Source of the DNA: JACCTU01 sp963798985 | GTDB lineage: Bacteria > Actinomycetota > Thermoleophilia > Gaiellales > Gaiellaceae | Length of the DNA: 64,000 nucleotides | Reading direction: 5' to 3' | Assembly (NCBI GenBank): GCA_963798985.1 | Contig: CAWCVL010000007.1 | Span: 868,001-932,000 of the forward strand | The notes under the pieces: generated by a model | Seen by the model: only the letters and a program-made list of their open reading frames with translations | Told to the model about the DNA's origin: nothing | The model's database searches: none | Translations under genes and position numbers: made by a program | In this document: piece by piece, positions 1 through 9,122 of the stretch | Numbering within the stretch: position 1 is the stretch's first letter | Layout of the letters: every line of letters starts with the position of its first letter

Positions 1-454
1 CGACGTACGCCGGGAGGCGCACGGCCTGGAACGCCGCTTCCGGGATGGTCTCGTGGGGACGCTCCAGCCCGAGCTCCGAGGCTGCGACGAAGCCGAACCG
101 CGAGTAGTAGCGCGGGTCCCCCTCGACGATCACGAGCGGCTCGGTGCGCTGGGCCGAGATGCGTAACCCCTTGCGGACGAGCGCGCTTCCGATGCCTTGG
201 CGCTGCCGGTCGGGTCGGACGGCGAGCGGCGACAGCATGAGGATGCTCGTACCGCCGACGAGCTCGGCGAGCGTGAACATGACGTGGCCGACGATCGCAC
301 CGTCGATCTCGGCGACGAGCGCCAATTCCGGCAGATAGCCCGCGGATGCCCGGAAGCCCTCGACGAGCCGCGCCTCGTCCGGTGAGCCGAACGCCGCCTC
401 AACGACCGACGCGATCGCGTCGTCGTCCTCCGAGCGCTCCGCGCGGACGATCAC
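1..454 (-). CDS. GNAT-family N-acetyltransferase (3' end outside window)
   Basis: Predicted acetyl-CoA-dependent N-acetyltransferase; the substrate cannot be read from sequence. The minus strand opens with GTG at 454-452 and reads 151 residues to the window edge without a stop. The acetyl-CoA pyrophosphate-binding signature RQRQGIGSAL follows a strand reading ILMLSPLAVRPD, as in YhbS-like GNAT proteins, and the later segment YYSRFGFVAASELGL is the usual C-terminal part of that subgroup. The start codon overlaps the recJ stop (GTGA at 454-451), so the two are probably translated together from one transcript. The 3' end is missing here. Confidence 0.85.
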   Translation of the reverse strand, partial: MIVRAERSEDDDAIASVVEAAFGSPDEARLVEGFRASAGYLPELALVAEIDGAIVGHVMFTLAELVGGTSILMLSPLAVRPDRQRQGIGSALVRKGLRISAQRTEPLVIVEGDPRYYSRFGFVAASELGLERPHETIPEAAFQAVRLPAYV

Positions 455-2295
455 GCAGCGCGCGCGAGCGCCGGCTGCTCGAGCAGCGCGCGGAAGCGCT
501 CCGACTCGAGCAGGCTGCGCGGCTCCCCGCCCGGCGCGAGCCCGAGCTCTTCGAAGATCTCCTGGGCGGCGGGGTCGCGTTCGTCTTTTCGGAACTCCGC
601 GACGAGCCAGTCGCGCAGCCCGATGTATCCGTCCGGCGCGTCGAAGACGCGTCGGACGACGAGTTGCGGCGCGACCGTGCCGTTCCAATGGTTCGCCTGC
701 AGACGGAAGGCGACGTCGAAGCGTCCGTCGGTCTGGAAACGTTCCAGCTGACCGCCGAGGCCGAACGCGATCGCCCCGCCCGCGCGCACGCGGAAGCGCA
801 GGTGCTTCCCCTCGCCGACGGTCGCGAGGTCGCGGAGCTCGCAGCTCTCGGCGAGGATCGTCACCTCGGGATTGCCCATCCCGAAGGGTGCGAGCTTCGC
901 GAGCTCCTCGCAGAGCTCGAGCGTCGGGACCGTCTTCGGCGGGAGCACCGCGTCGACGTACGTGACGGGCCGCAAGTCCTCCTCGACGAGGTGTTCCTCG
1001 GCGTGCGCGGCGAACGCGCGCGCGAACTCCTCGACGTTCTCGCGTCGAATCGAGAGCCCGGCGGCCGCGCGGTGGCCACCGAAGCGCTCGAGCGCGTCCG
1101 AGCAGGCGGCGAGGCCGCCGTGCAGGTCGAACGCGGACACCGAGCGGCCCGAGCCCTTCCAGAGCTCGTCGCCGCCGGCGATCATCACGACCGGGCGGTT
1201 GAACCTCTCGACGAGCCGAGAGGCGACGATCCCGATCACGCCTTCGTGCCAGCCTTCGCCCGCGACGACGTACGCGCGGCGGCGTTGCTCCGCCTCGGTC
1301 CACTCCCCGACCTGCGCGACCGCCTCGCGAAGGATCCTGTCCTCGACCTGCTGGCGCTCGCGGTTCAGCTCTTCCAGCCTGGACGCGAGCCGCGATGCTT
1401 CCTCGCGATCGTCGGTCAGCAGCAGCTCGAGCGCCGCCGCCGGGTGGCCGAGCCTCCCGGCGGCGTTGATCCTCGGCGCGAGCCGGAAGCCGACCGCGCC
1501 CGTGTCGACGATCGCGGGGTCGACGTGCGCCGCGCGCATCAACGCCTGCAGTCCCGCCTTCTGCGTTCGCGCGAGCGCGCGCAACCCGGCGCTCGCGAGC
1601 GCGCGGTTCTCGTCGAGGAGCGGCACGACGTCGGCAACGGTGGCGAGCGCGACGAGGTCGAGATGCTTGTCGACGTCGGCTCCGAGCGCGCCGAGCAGCT
1701 TGTAGGCGACTCCGGTGCCGCAGAGCTCGGGAAAGGGATAGCGCGACGGGCGCGTCGCGACGATCGGGCAGTCCGGAAGCGTCTCGCCCGGACGGTGATG
1801 GTCAGTCACGATCACGTCGAGCCCGAGCGCCTTGGCGCGCGCGACCTCCTCGACGGCGGTGATCCCGCAGTCGACGGTCAGCACCAGGGCACAACCTTCT
1901 TCCGCGAGCCGCTCGATCGTCTGACCCGCCAGGCCGTAGCCCTCGTCGAAGCGGCTCGGGAGGTGCCAATCGACGTTCGCGCCGAGCTCGCGCAGCGAGG
2001 TCACGGCTAGCGCGGTCGCGCAAATCCCGTCGACGTCGTAGTCGCCGTGGACGCAGATCCGCTCGCCCGCGGCGATCGCAGCGCGGATCCGCTCGCACGC
2101 GGCCGCGGTGTCGCCGAGCAAGCCCGCGTCGTGGCGCGGCGGTTCGGCGGCGAGAAACGCTCGCGCCGCTCCGGGGTCGCCGTACCCGCGCCGGACGAGG
2201 ACGCTGGCGGTGACCCAGCTGATCCCGAGCGCCCCCGCGAGGGCGCTCGCCTCATCGTGCGGGCAGGGACGGATCGTCCACGTGCCCTGTTGCAT
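451..2295 (-). CDS. recJ: single-stranded-DNA-specific 5'-3' exonuclease RecJ
   Basis: RecJ degrades single-stranded DNA 5' to 3' in RecF-pathway recombination and mismatch repair. The DHH phosphoesterase signatures are present: HGDYDVDG at residues 83-90, the VDCGIT segment near 141-146, and DHH at 165-167, with GxGxRLAPRINAAGRLG-like DHHA1 linker sequence further on and a C-terminal OB-like region. From ATG 2295 the protein is 614 residues, a little longer than E. coli RecJ. An upstream in-frame ATG at 2496 would overlap the divergent gene at 2346, so the later start is preferred. The gene runs into the GNAT gene through a GTGA overlap. Confidence 0.95.
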   Translation of the reverse strand: MQQGTWTIRPCPHDEASALAGALGISWVTASVLVRRGYGDPGAARAFLAAEPPRHDAGLLGDTAAACERIRAAIAAGERICVHGDYDVDGICATALAVTSLRELGANVDWHLPSRFDEGYGLAGQTIERLAEEGCALVLTVDCGITAVEEVARAKALGLDVIVTDHHRPGETLPDCPIVATRPSRYPFPELCGTGVAYKLLGALGADVDKHLDLVALATVADVVPLLDENRALASAGLRALARTQKAGLQALMRAAHVDPAIVDTGAVGFRLAPRINAAGRLGHPAAALELLLTDDREEASRLASRLEELNRERQQVEDRILREAVAQVGEWTEAEQRRRAYVVAGEGWHEGVIGIVASRLVERFNRPVVMIAGGDELWKGSGRSVSAFDLHGGLAACSDALERFGGHRAAAGLSIRRENVEEFARAFAAHAEEHLVEEDLRPVTYVDAVLPPKTVPTLELCEELAKLAPFGMGNPEVTILAESCELRDLATVGEGKHLRFRVRAGGAIAFGLGGQLERFQTDGRFDVAFRLQANHWNGTVAPQLVVRRVFDAPDGYIGLRDWLVAEFRKDERDPAAQEIFEELGLAPGGEPRSLLESERFRALLEQPALARAA

Positions 2296-2345
2296 CGTGC
2301 GGTCACGGTACGGAGGGGGTCGGACGGAGCTAGGTTTGCCCCCGA

Positions 2346-3413
2346 ATGGACGACCTCCTGAACGTCTTCGACTACGAGCGCCGGGCCGCGGAGCTCCTGC
2401 CGCCGGGGCCGCTCGGGTACTTCGCGGCGGGCGCGGGCGACGAGTGGACGCTGCGCGAGAACGTGAGCGCGTACCGCCGGTGGACGCTCCGGCCACGGCT
2501 CCTCCGCGACGTCGCGCAGGTGACGACGGCGCGCACCGTGCTCGGCCACGAGCTCGCGGCGCCGATCATCGTCGCGCCGATGGCCTACCAGCGGCACGCG
2601 CACCCCGAGGGCGAGGTCGCCACGGCCCGGGCGGCCGCCGCGTTCGGGACGATCATGACGATGTCGACGATGGCGACCGCCTCGCCGGCGGAGGTGGCGG
2701 CGGCAGCGCCCGAGGCTCCGCGCTGGTTCCAGCTCTACGTCTTCCGCGACGAGGGCGTGACGCGCTCGATCGTCGACCAGGCCGTCGCCGCGGGCTTTCG
2801 CGCGATCGTGCTGACGATCGACGCGCCGTACTTCGGCCGCCGCGAGCGCGACCTCCGCACCGGCTGGCTGATCCCCGACGAGCCTGCCGTTCCCGCGCTC
2901 GAGGCCGCGCTCGGCTCGATGCGGGCGACGTCGGTGTCGGAGCACTTCAAGCTGATCTCCCCGTCGATCAGCTGGCGGGACGTCGAGCGGCTCGCGAGCG
3001 AGACGAACCTGCCCGTGCTCGTCAAGGGAGTCCACACGGCGGAGGACGCCGCGCTCGCGGTCGAGCACGGAGCGGCGGGCGTCGTCGTCTCGAACCACGG
3101 CGGCAGGCAGCTCGACGGCGTCGCTGCGTCGGTCGACGTGCTGCCCGAGGTCGTCGAGGCGGTCGGCGACCGCGTCGACGTGCTCGTCGACGGGGGCATC
3201 AGGCGCGGCGTCGACGTGATGGTCGCGCTCGCGCTCGGTGCGAGGGCGGTGCTCGTCGGGCGGCCGGTGCTCTGGGGGCTCGCGGTCGACGGCGCGGACG
3301 GCGCGCAGCGCGTGCTCGAGCTTCTCCGTGCCGAGCTGAAGCTCGCGCTCGGGCTGTGCGGCTGCTGCTCTCCGGACGAGGTGACGCGCGCGCACGTCGC
3401 GCGCGCGGTCTGA
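2346..3413 (+). CDS. FMN-dependent alpha-hydroxy-acid oxidase/dehydrogenase (LldD/glycolate oxidase family)
   Basis: Flavin enzyme that oxidises a 2-hydroxy acid such as lactate or glycolate to the 2-oxo acid. The 355-residue product covers the full TIM barrel: an N-terminal YERRAAELLP segment, FMN-contacting APMAYQRHAHPEGE, the catalytic SNHGGRQLDG motif (active-site His, substrate Arg) near residue 250, and the phosphate-binding VDGGIRRG and GRPVLWGL strands. ATG at 2346 lies 50 bp from the divergent recJ start. Lactate, glycolate and mandelate enzymes share these motifs, so the substrate is open. The C-terminus carries an unusual GLCGCCS stretch. Confidence 0.9.
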   Translation: MDDLLNVFDYERRAAELLPPGPLGYFAAGAGDEWTLRENVSAYRRWTLRPRLLRDVAQVTTARTVLGHELAAPIIVAPMAYQRHAHPEGEVATARAAAAFGTIMTMSTMATASPAEVAAAAPEAPRWFQLYVFRDEGVTRSIVDQAVAAGFRAIVLTIDAPYFGRRERDLRTGWLIPDEPAVPALEAALGSMRATSVSEHFKLISPSISWRDVERLASETNLPVLVKGVHTAEDAALAVEHGAAGVVVSNHGGRQLDGVAASVDVLPEVVEAVGDRVDVLVDGGIRRGVDVMVALALGARAVLVGRPVLWGLAVDGADGAQRVLELLRAELKLALGLCGCCSPDEVTRAHVARAV

Positions 3414-3417
3414 GCCG

Positions 3418-3606
3418 CTAGCTCCGTAGCGAGTCGCGGATCACCTTCGCCCAGAGCAGCAAGATGAAGGCGATTCCGCCGAGCGTGAGCACGAAGACCG
3501 GGGCCAGTACGAGCGCGCTCTCCCACGAGAGGTCGAAGAAATACTTGCCCCCGACGACGAGAACGGCACAGGCGAGCGCGGACACGATGACGGCTCGCGG
3601 GTTCAC
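3418..3606 (-). CDS. small two-helix membrane protein, unknown function
   Basis: A 62-residue product from GTG at 3606-3604. It is almost entirely two hydrophobic helices (AVIVSALACAVLVVG and the ALVLAPVFVLTLGGIAFILLLW stretch split by a short polar turn) with a basic tail KVIRDSLRS. No family recognised. It ends 4 bp from the stop of the convergent oxidase gene and starts 33 bp from the divergent gene at 3640, which supports a real, short gene rather than an antisense reading. Confidence 0.6.
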   Translation of the reverse strand: MNPRAVIVSALACAVLVVGGKYFFDLSWESALVLAPVFVLTLGGIAFILLLWAKVIRDSLRS

Positions 3607-3639
3607 GATCGCAGCGTAGTCGCGGGCTATTCTTCCTGG

Positions 3640-4095
3640 GTGGCCGAGGCGAACTACACGTCGGGGGACGACTACGTCGTCGAGTTCCTCGGCTACCGGT
3701 TCAGCTTCAACGGGGACGACTTCGAGCAACGCGTCACCGCAGCCGCGGTCCGGCTGGGGCTGATCGGCGGGAACGAGCTCGAGCAAGAAGAGATCTCCGA
3801 CCTCGTCGAGCTCGCGGCTGACGGCGTGATCGAGGAGCCCCGCTCGACGCTCGGGCGCTACGTCGTGCGGCACTGGGAGCGGATCTCGCTCGTCGAGGGC
3901 GAGTCGCTCGTCTACTGGCTGCGCAAGCTCGTCTTCCGCGGCGCGTGGCTCGACCACCGCGTCAAGGAGGGCTTGCTCGAGGTCGCGTGGGACGACGAGG
4001 CGGCCGACTTCGGCTACCGCGACCCACACGGCGGTCGGGCCCTGCTCGAGCTCGCGCCCGTGCCGAGCTGGCACGAGCTGCAGTTCCGGCGCTAA
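3640..4095 (+). CDS. conserved-looking hypothetical protein, 151 aa
   Basis: GTG start at 3640; 151 residues, acidic, soluble, no signal peptide or membrane segment. It reads as an ordinary folded protein with a mix of hydrophobic and charged residues (for example GRYVVRHWERISLVEGESLVYWLRKLVFRG split over residues 88-117), but I recognise no catalytic motif. It is divergent from the small membrane protein and upstream of the CHRD gene with a 79-bp gap. Function unknown. Confidence 0.65.
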   Translation: MAEANYTSGDDYVVEFLGYRFSFNGDDFEQRVTAAAVRLGLIGGNELEQEEISDLVELAADGVIEEPRSTLGRYVVRHWERISLVEGESLVYWLRKLVFRGAWLDHRVKEGLLEVAWDDEAADFGYRDPHGGRALLELAPVPSWHELQFRR

Positions 4096-4174
4096 CGCGC
4101 TGTCCCTCGAATCCGCCCGGCCGTCGGCCTCGTAGACCGGGCGAGAGGACCGACGACCAAAGGGGGGACACGAC

Positions 4175-5179
4175 GTGAGACGCCTACTGGTTCTGCTGAT
4201 CCCTGTGCTCGCCGCGACAGCCCTGCTCGCGACCGCCGAGGCCCGCACCTCCTCGCCGGAGGCTCGGGCCGCCGCCACCGTGGCGGTCTGCCACCGCACC
4301 TCGTCCGCGAGCCGACCCTACGTCAAGCTCAGAGTGAGTACGCGGCAGCGCACCGCCCACCTTCGTCACGCGGCGGACATCATCCCGGCGCCGAGACGCG
4401 CCTGCCCCCGGACGATTCTGACCGCGACGACGGGAGGAACGGCACTCCGCGTCACGCTCACCGGTGAGGCCGAGACCCCGACCGGCGATCCGGTCGCGAC
4501 CGGAGAAGCCGTCGTTCGACTGCGCAGCGGTCAAGGACAGCTCTGCTACACGCTCGAAGCCGAAAACCTCGGCGTCGCCGCGGCCGCGGCGCACATCCAT
4601 CGCGGCGGTGCGAGTGAGGCGGGTCCGATCGTCGTGCCGTTGCGCACTCCCGACGCGGAGGGCGCCGCACGCGGCTGCGTGAACGTCTCGCGTGCGCTCG
4701 TGTCCCAGATCCTTGCGAACCCGGCGCTCTACTACGTCAACGTCCACACGTCGCAGTTTCCGGGGGGTGCGATTCGCGGCCAGCTCGCCGGCACGTCCGC
4801 GGACAGCGTCGGCCGCCTGATCACCGTGACGCTGAACGGAGCGGCCGAGTGCAACGCGGCCGGGACGTGCAACCTCGGGGACCCGGACGGAGCAGGCACG
4901 ACCGTGTTCCGCTTCCGCCCCGGACAGGTGTGCTACCGGGTACGTGTGCAGAACATCAGGCTTCCCTCGGTCGGGACGCACATCCACCGCGGCGCGCGCA
5001 CCGCGGCCGGCGGGATCGTCGTCCAGATGAACGCACCGGATGCGAGTGGCGTCGCCAGCGGCTGCACCGCGACGCCGCAAGCGCTGATTGACGAGATCCT
5101 CGCGAACCCCGCGAGCTTCTACAACAACGTCCACACGACCGACTATCCGGCGGGCGCGGTCCGCGGGAGCCTCGGGTAG
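4175..5179 (+). CDS. secreted protein with two CHRD domains
   Basis: CHRD domains are extracellular beta-sandwich modules first seen in chordin; bacterial copies are of unknown function. A GTG start at 4175 follows a strong AGGGGGG ribosome site; residues 1-24 form a signal peptide (RRLLVLLIPVLAATALLATAEA). Residues 35-80 hold a VCHRTSSAS...HLRHAADIIP motif that I recognise as a recurrent small module of actinobacterial secreted proteins. Two CHRD copies follow (about 90-210 and 213-334), each with AHIHRG / THIHRG, an ALxxQILANPALYYVNVH-type strand and FPGGAIRGQL / YPAGAVRGSL endings. Complete, 334 residues. Confidence 0.85.
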   Translation: MRRLLVLLIPVLAATALLATAEARTSSPEARAAATVAVCHRTSSASRPYVKLRVSTRQRTAHLRHAADIIPAPRRACPRTILTATTGGTALRVTLTGEAETPTGDPVATGEAVVRLRSGQGQLCYTLEAENLGVAAAAAHIHRGGASEAGPIVVPLRTPDAEGAARGCVNVSRALVSQILANPALYYVNVHTSQFPGGAIRGQLAGTSADSVGRLITVTLNGAAECNAAGTCNLGDPDGAGTTVFRFRPGQVCYRVRVQNIRLPSVGTHIHRGARTAAGGIVVQMNAPDASGVASGCTATPQALIDEILANPASFYNNVHTTDYPAGAVRGSLG

Positions 5180-5289
5180 CTCGAGCATCGGGTCTGAGAG
5201 GGGGCGGCTCCGACCGCCTCCTCGTCGAGCCTCGGGAATCGAGAAGCCGAAACGCGAGCGCGCGGGCGCGGGCGCGCTACGGTAGGCCC

Positions 5290-6271
5290 ATGCTGCGCCT
5301 CGCAGCGCTGGGACTGTTCGCGACGCTCCTCTGCTCGGCGTCTGCGGAGGGTGCCTACCCGGGCAGGAACGGCCGTGTCGCGTACGTCGAGTCGGCCCAG
5401 GGCGCCCGCAACGCAGGCTGGGGACCGACGATCGTCTCCGTCCGGCTCGACGGGACCGGCCGCCAGACGCTGACGACCGCGACCCGAACCTCGGGTGACT
5501 TCGAGCCTGCCTGGTCGCCCGACGGCCGGCGGCTCGCGTACGTCCACTCGACGGGCAGTCGGCTCGGCAGCGGGACGGCCGGAACGGAGATCTGGGTGAT
5601 GAACGCCGACGGGAGGGCCAAACGCCGGCTGACCCGGAACGCACTCTGGGACGGCAGCCCGACGTGGAGTCCCGACGGTCGCAGCATCCTGTTCGTGCGC
5701 GGGCGGCTTTTCGTCGCTCACGACGAGCGACCCGAGCGCCGACCTCTGGGTGATGAACGCCGACGGCACGCGCCAGCGGCAGCTGACGCGAACCCCCGAG
5801 CTCGAGCTCGACCCGGCCTGGGCGCCGCGTGGCGACCGGCTCGCGTTCCTGGTCGCACCGCTCACGCGCTCGTGCAACGCCCGTGGCTGCACGGTCGGTC
5901 GCGAGCGCGAGCTCTGGACCTCTGCACCGGACGGGACGCGGCGGGTCGGCGGCGGGCTCGGCGGCGACCTCATCCCCTCGGCACCCACCTGGTCGCCGGA
6001 CGGCTCGCGGCTCGCGGCCGGCACCCGCCTCGGCCTGATCACCGTCGCTGCGGACGGCAGCGACCCGCGTCTGCTCGGCGGCGGTGACGAGCCTGCCTGG
6101 TCACCCGACGGAACACTCCTCGTCGTCACGGACCAGTTCGGCCGCGCGAACTTCCTCGGGCTCCAGGTCGTGACGGTCGGCGGCCGCTCGTCGCCGCTGA
6201 CCCGGAACCCTGCGCCGACCGCCGAGCTGCTGATCGACCAGACGCAGCCGGACTGGCAGCCGCTGCGTTAG
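5290..6271 (+). CDS. secreted TolB-like WD/PD40 beta-propeller, frame interrupted
   Basis: Signal peptide (LRLAALGLFATLLCSASA) then PD40 propeller blades with the repeated AWSPDGRRLAYV / TWSPDGRSILFV / AWSPDGTLLVVT pattern and blade ends WVMNADGR and WVMNADGT. The reading frame changes between about 5705 and 5725; removing one T from TTTT at 5708-5711 joins RGRLSSLTTSDPSADLW and keeps the blade rhythm, giving about 326 residues. This matches the pattern of one-base insertions elsewhere in the window. The stop TAG at 6269-6271 overlaps the ruvB stop. Likely a periplasmic or surface interaction scaffold; partner unknown. Confidence 0.75.
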
Positions 6272-7284
6272 AAGAGTTTCTCGTCGGGCGCGACGGATGC
6301 GCCGACGTGCGCGCGCCCGAGGTCGGTGACGATCCTGCCGCGGGGAGTGCGCTGGATGAACCCGAGCTGGAGGAGGAAGGGCTCGTACACGTCCTCGATC
6401 GTGTCGGGCTCCTCGCCGAGCGCGACCGCGAGCGTCGAGAGGCCGACAGGGCCACCGCCGAACTTCTCGACGATCGCGCCGAGGAGGGCGCGGTCGGTCC
6501 GCTCGAGCCCGAGCGCGTCGACCTCGAGCAACGCGAGAGCCTCGGCCGCGATCGCGGTCGTGACGGCTCCCTGGTGCCGGACCTCGGCGACGTCACGCAC
6601 GCGACGCAGGATGCGGTTCGCGATGCGCGGCGTTCCCCGCGAGCGTCCCGCGATCTCCACCGCCGCTTCGGGCTCGATCTCGACGCCGAGGATGCGGGCG
6701 GAGCGGTTGACGATCGTCGAGAGCTCCTCGGGCGTGTAGTAGTCGAGCCGGAACGTCATGCCGAAGCGGTCACGCAGCGGCGTCGTCAGCAGCCCTGTGC
6801 GGGTCGTCGCGCCGATCAGCGTGAAGGGCGGCAGGTCGAGCGTGAGCGTCCGCGCCGCCGGCCCCTGGCCGACGATGATGTCGAGCCGGAAGTCTTCGAG
6901 CGCCGGGTAGAGGATCTCCTCGACCGCGCGGTTCAGGCGGTGGATCTCGTCCACGAACAGGACGTCGCGCTCCTCGAGCCCCGTGAGGATCGCCGCCATG
7001 TCGCCCTTGCGCTCGAGCGCCGGGCCGGCGACGGTGCGGATCCCGACGCCGAGCTCCTCTCGGACGATGAACGCGAGGCTCGTCTTGCCGAGCCCGGGCG
7101 GGCCGACCAGCAGCACGTGGTCGAGCGCCTCGCCACGTGCCTTCGCCGCGTCGAGCGAGATCGCGAGCTGCTCCTTGACGCGCGACTGGCCGACGAAGTC
7201 GTCGAGCCTGCGCGGCCGGAGCGACCGGTCGAGCTCGTCCTCTTCGGGACGCACGGTCGGCGCGAGGAACTGGGTCGTGCTCAC
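6268..7284 (-). CDS. ruvB: Holliday junction branch-migration helicase RuvB
   Basis: Hexameric AAA+ motor that, with RuvA, drives Holliday junction branch migration. 338 residues from GTG 7284. Walker A GPPGLGKT at 61-68, Walker B VDEIHRL at 111-117, sensor 1 GATTRTG at 158-164, arginine-finger region LRDRFG near 170-175, and the C-terminal winged helix (FIQRTPRGR). The start overlaps the ruvA stop as GTGA. Stop codon shares bases with the stop of the convergent propeller gene, leaving no room for a terminator between them. Confidence 0.97.
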   Translation of the reverse strand: MSTTQFLAPTVRPEEDELDRSLRPRRLDDFVGQSRVKEQLAISLDAAKARGEALDHVLLVGPPGLGKTSLAFIVREELGVGIRTVAGPALERKGDMAAILTGLEERDVLFVDEIHRLNRAVEEILYPALEDFRLDIIVGQGPAARTLTLDLPPFTLIGATTRTGLLTTPLRDRFGMTFRLDYYTPEELSTIVNRSARILGVEIEPEAAVEIAGRSRGTPRIANRILRRVRDVAEVRHQGAVTTAIAAEALALLEVDALGLERTDRALLGAIVEKFGGGPVGLSTLAVALGEEPDTIEDVYEPFLLQLGFIQRTPRGRIVTDLGRAHVGASVAPDEKLF

Positions 7285-7830
7285 GCGGCCTGCCTGAGCG
7301 CTGCGCGCACCTGCTCTTCGATCGGCAGCTCCTGGTCGACCTCCGCCAGCGCACGCTCGGCGTCGACGACGTTGTAGCCGAGCTCGACGAGCGCGTCGCG
7401 TGCCGTGAGGTCGCCCGGCGCAGATGCGTCGCCCTCCGTGACGACCTTCTCCTTCAGCTCGAGCACGATCCGCTCGGCCGTCTTCTTGCCGATCCCGGGG
7501 ATCGCCTGGAACCGCGCGAGATCCTCGCGCACGATCGCGCGGCGCAGCTCGGCCGGCCGCGAGCCCGAGACGATCGCAAGCGCCACCTTCGGCCCCACGC
7601 CGTTCACGCCGAGCAGCTGCACGAAGAGCTCGCGCTCGGCCGCATCCGCGAAGCCGTAGAGCTGCATCGCGTCCTCGCGAACGTGCAGGTACGTCTCGAC
7701 CGTGATCTCCTCGCCGCCCTTCCCCGCGGCGCTCGGCGTCGCCTGGACGAGGTAGCCGACGCCGTTCGACGTCGAGCACGAGCCCTTCGGCGGTGCGCGC
7801 GACCAGCGTGCCGCGCAGGCGCGCGATCAC
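7281..7830 (-). CDS. ruvA: Holliday junction DNA-binding protein RuvA (one-base frame break)
   Basis: RuvA tetramers clamp the four-way junction and load RuvB. The N-terminal OB fold (IARLRGTLVARTAEGLVLDV) is in one frame and the rest in another; deleting one T at 7765-7766 restores VDGVGYLVQAT and a 182-residue protein. The helix-hairpin-helix segments GVNGVGPKVALAIVSG and AIPGIGKKTAERIV are intact, followed by the flexible linker and domain III. GTG 7830 overlaps the ruvC stop. The break is almost certainly a sequencing error because both halves are perfectly conserved. Confidence 0.93.
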
Positions 7831-8318
7831 GCGGTCGCCCTCAGCAGCGGCGAGGCGAGCAGATGGCAGATCGCGACCGCGAGCGCGTCGGCCGCATGGG
7901 ACGGCGTCGGCGCGGCCTGCATCGCGAGGATCGTCTTCACCATCCGCTGAACCTGGGGCTTGTCGGCGCGCCCGTAGCCGCAGACCGTCTGCTTGATCCG
8001 GGCCGGCGCGTACTCAGCGCAGACGACGCCGGCCACGGCGGACGCGACGAGCACGGCTCCTCGTGCTTGTCCGACAGAGAGCGCGATGCGGGCGTCGGCG
8101 CCGACGTACGACTCCTCGAGGACGACGGCAGCCGGCTCGTACTCCTCGATGAGCCCGGCGACCCCCTCGAAGATCGTCTTCAACCGCAGTTCCGGCCGCT
8201 CCCCGGCGGCGGTTTTCCACCAGCCGTGGCCCAGCGCCCGGAGGCGCCCGTCGCTTTCGTGGACGATCCCGTATCCGCAAGCAGCCGTTCCTGGGTCGAT
8301 TCCGATGACGACCTTCAC
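7827..8318 (-). CDS. ruvC: Holliday junction resolvase RuvC
   Basis: Endonuclease that cuts Holliday junctions symmetrically after RuvAB migration. 163 residues from ATG 8318. The four acidic catalytic positions are visible: D8 in GIDPGTA, E in VLEESYVG near 68-69, and the SHAADALAVA motif near 138-147 carrying the last acidic residue(s). First gene of the ruvCAB trio; 50 bp downstream of the yebC stop. Confidence 0.96.
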   Translation of the reverse strand: MKVVIGIDPGTAACGYGIVHESDGRLRALGHGWWKTAAGERPELRLKTIFEGVAGLIEEYEPAAVVLEESYVGADARIALSVGQARGAVLVASAVAGVVCAEYAPARIKQTVCGYGRADKPQVQRMVKTILAMQAAPTPSHAADALAVAICHLLASPLLRATA

Positions 8319-8368
8319 GCGGAGACATTAGGCGCGAGGTCGGACGTTCCTTTCCAGGCGCCAGCCGG

Positions 8369-9122
8369 CTAGGACATCGCTTCCTCGAGCACCCGCTCGG
8401 GGATGTCGAAGTTCGCGTAGACCTCCTGCACGTCGTCGTTCTCCTCGAGGGCGTCGATCAGCCGCAGGACCTTCTTCGCCTGGTTCTCGTCGTCGACCTC
8501 GATCGTCGTCTTCGGGACCATCGCGAGCTCGGCGCTCTCGACAGCGAAGCCTGCGCTCTCGACCGCTTCCCGCACCGCGCTCAGATGCTCGGGCGCGAGC
8601 CGTCACCTCCCACGTCGAGCCGTCGCGCTGCACGTCGTCCGCACCGCCCTCGGCCGCGACCAGCGTGAGCTCGTCCTCGTCCGCGCCGCCGTCGACGACG
8701 ACCACACCACGCCGCTCGAACAGCCACGCGACCGAGCCGGCCTCGCCCAGGTTCCCGTCGTACTTGGCGAAGATGTGGCGCACGTCCGCCGCGGTGCGGT
8801 TGCGGTTGTCCGTCAACGCCTCCGCGATCACCGCGACGCCGCCCGACGCGTAGCCCTCGTAGACGATCGTCTCGAACGTGGCGGCGTCGGAGTCCTGACC
8901 CGAGCCGCGCGCGATCGCGCGCTCGATGTTGTCCTTCGGCATCGAGTACGAGCGCGCCTTCTCGATCGCGTTCTGGAGCGACAGGTTGCCCGACGGGTCC
9001 GGACCGCCCTCCCTGGCCGCGACGATGATCGCGCGCGAGAGCTTCGAGAAGAGCTTGCCGCGCTTCGCGTCGGCGGCGCCCTTCTTGTGCTTGATCGACG
9101 ACCACTTGCTATGCCCGGACAC
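8369..9122 (-). CDS. yebC: YebC/PmpR-family transcription or translation factor (one-base frame break)
   Basis: YebC-family proteins bind DNA or act on ribosomes at proline-rich stretches. The N-terminus SGHSKWSSIKHKKGAADAKR is the family signature, and the C-terminal half (AELAMVPKTTIEV, ALEENDDVQEVYANFDIP) is equally typical but in another frame. Removing one base near 8594 joins TWEVTA to PEHLSAVREAVESAG and gives about 250 residues, the usual length. GTG at 9122 overlaps the pdxT stop by 14 bp. YebC next to ruvC is a common bacterial arrangement. Confidence 0.93.

Noticed and set aside
346..2010. Long plus-strand ORF opposite recJ (554 aa)
   Set aside because: Antisense of recJ; composition is Arg/Glu/Ala/Leu mixture typical of complementary-strand reading at high GC, with no recognisable domain.
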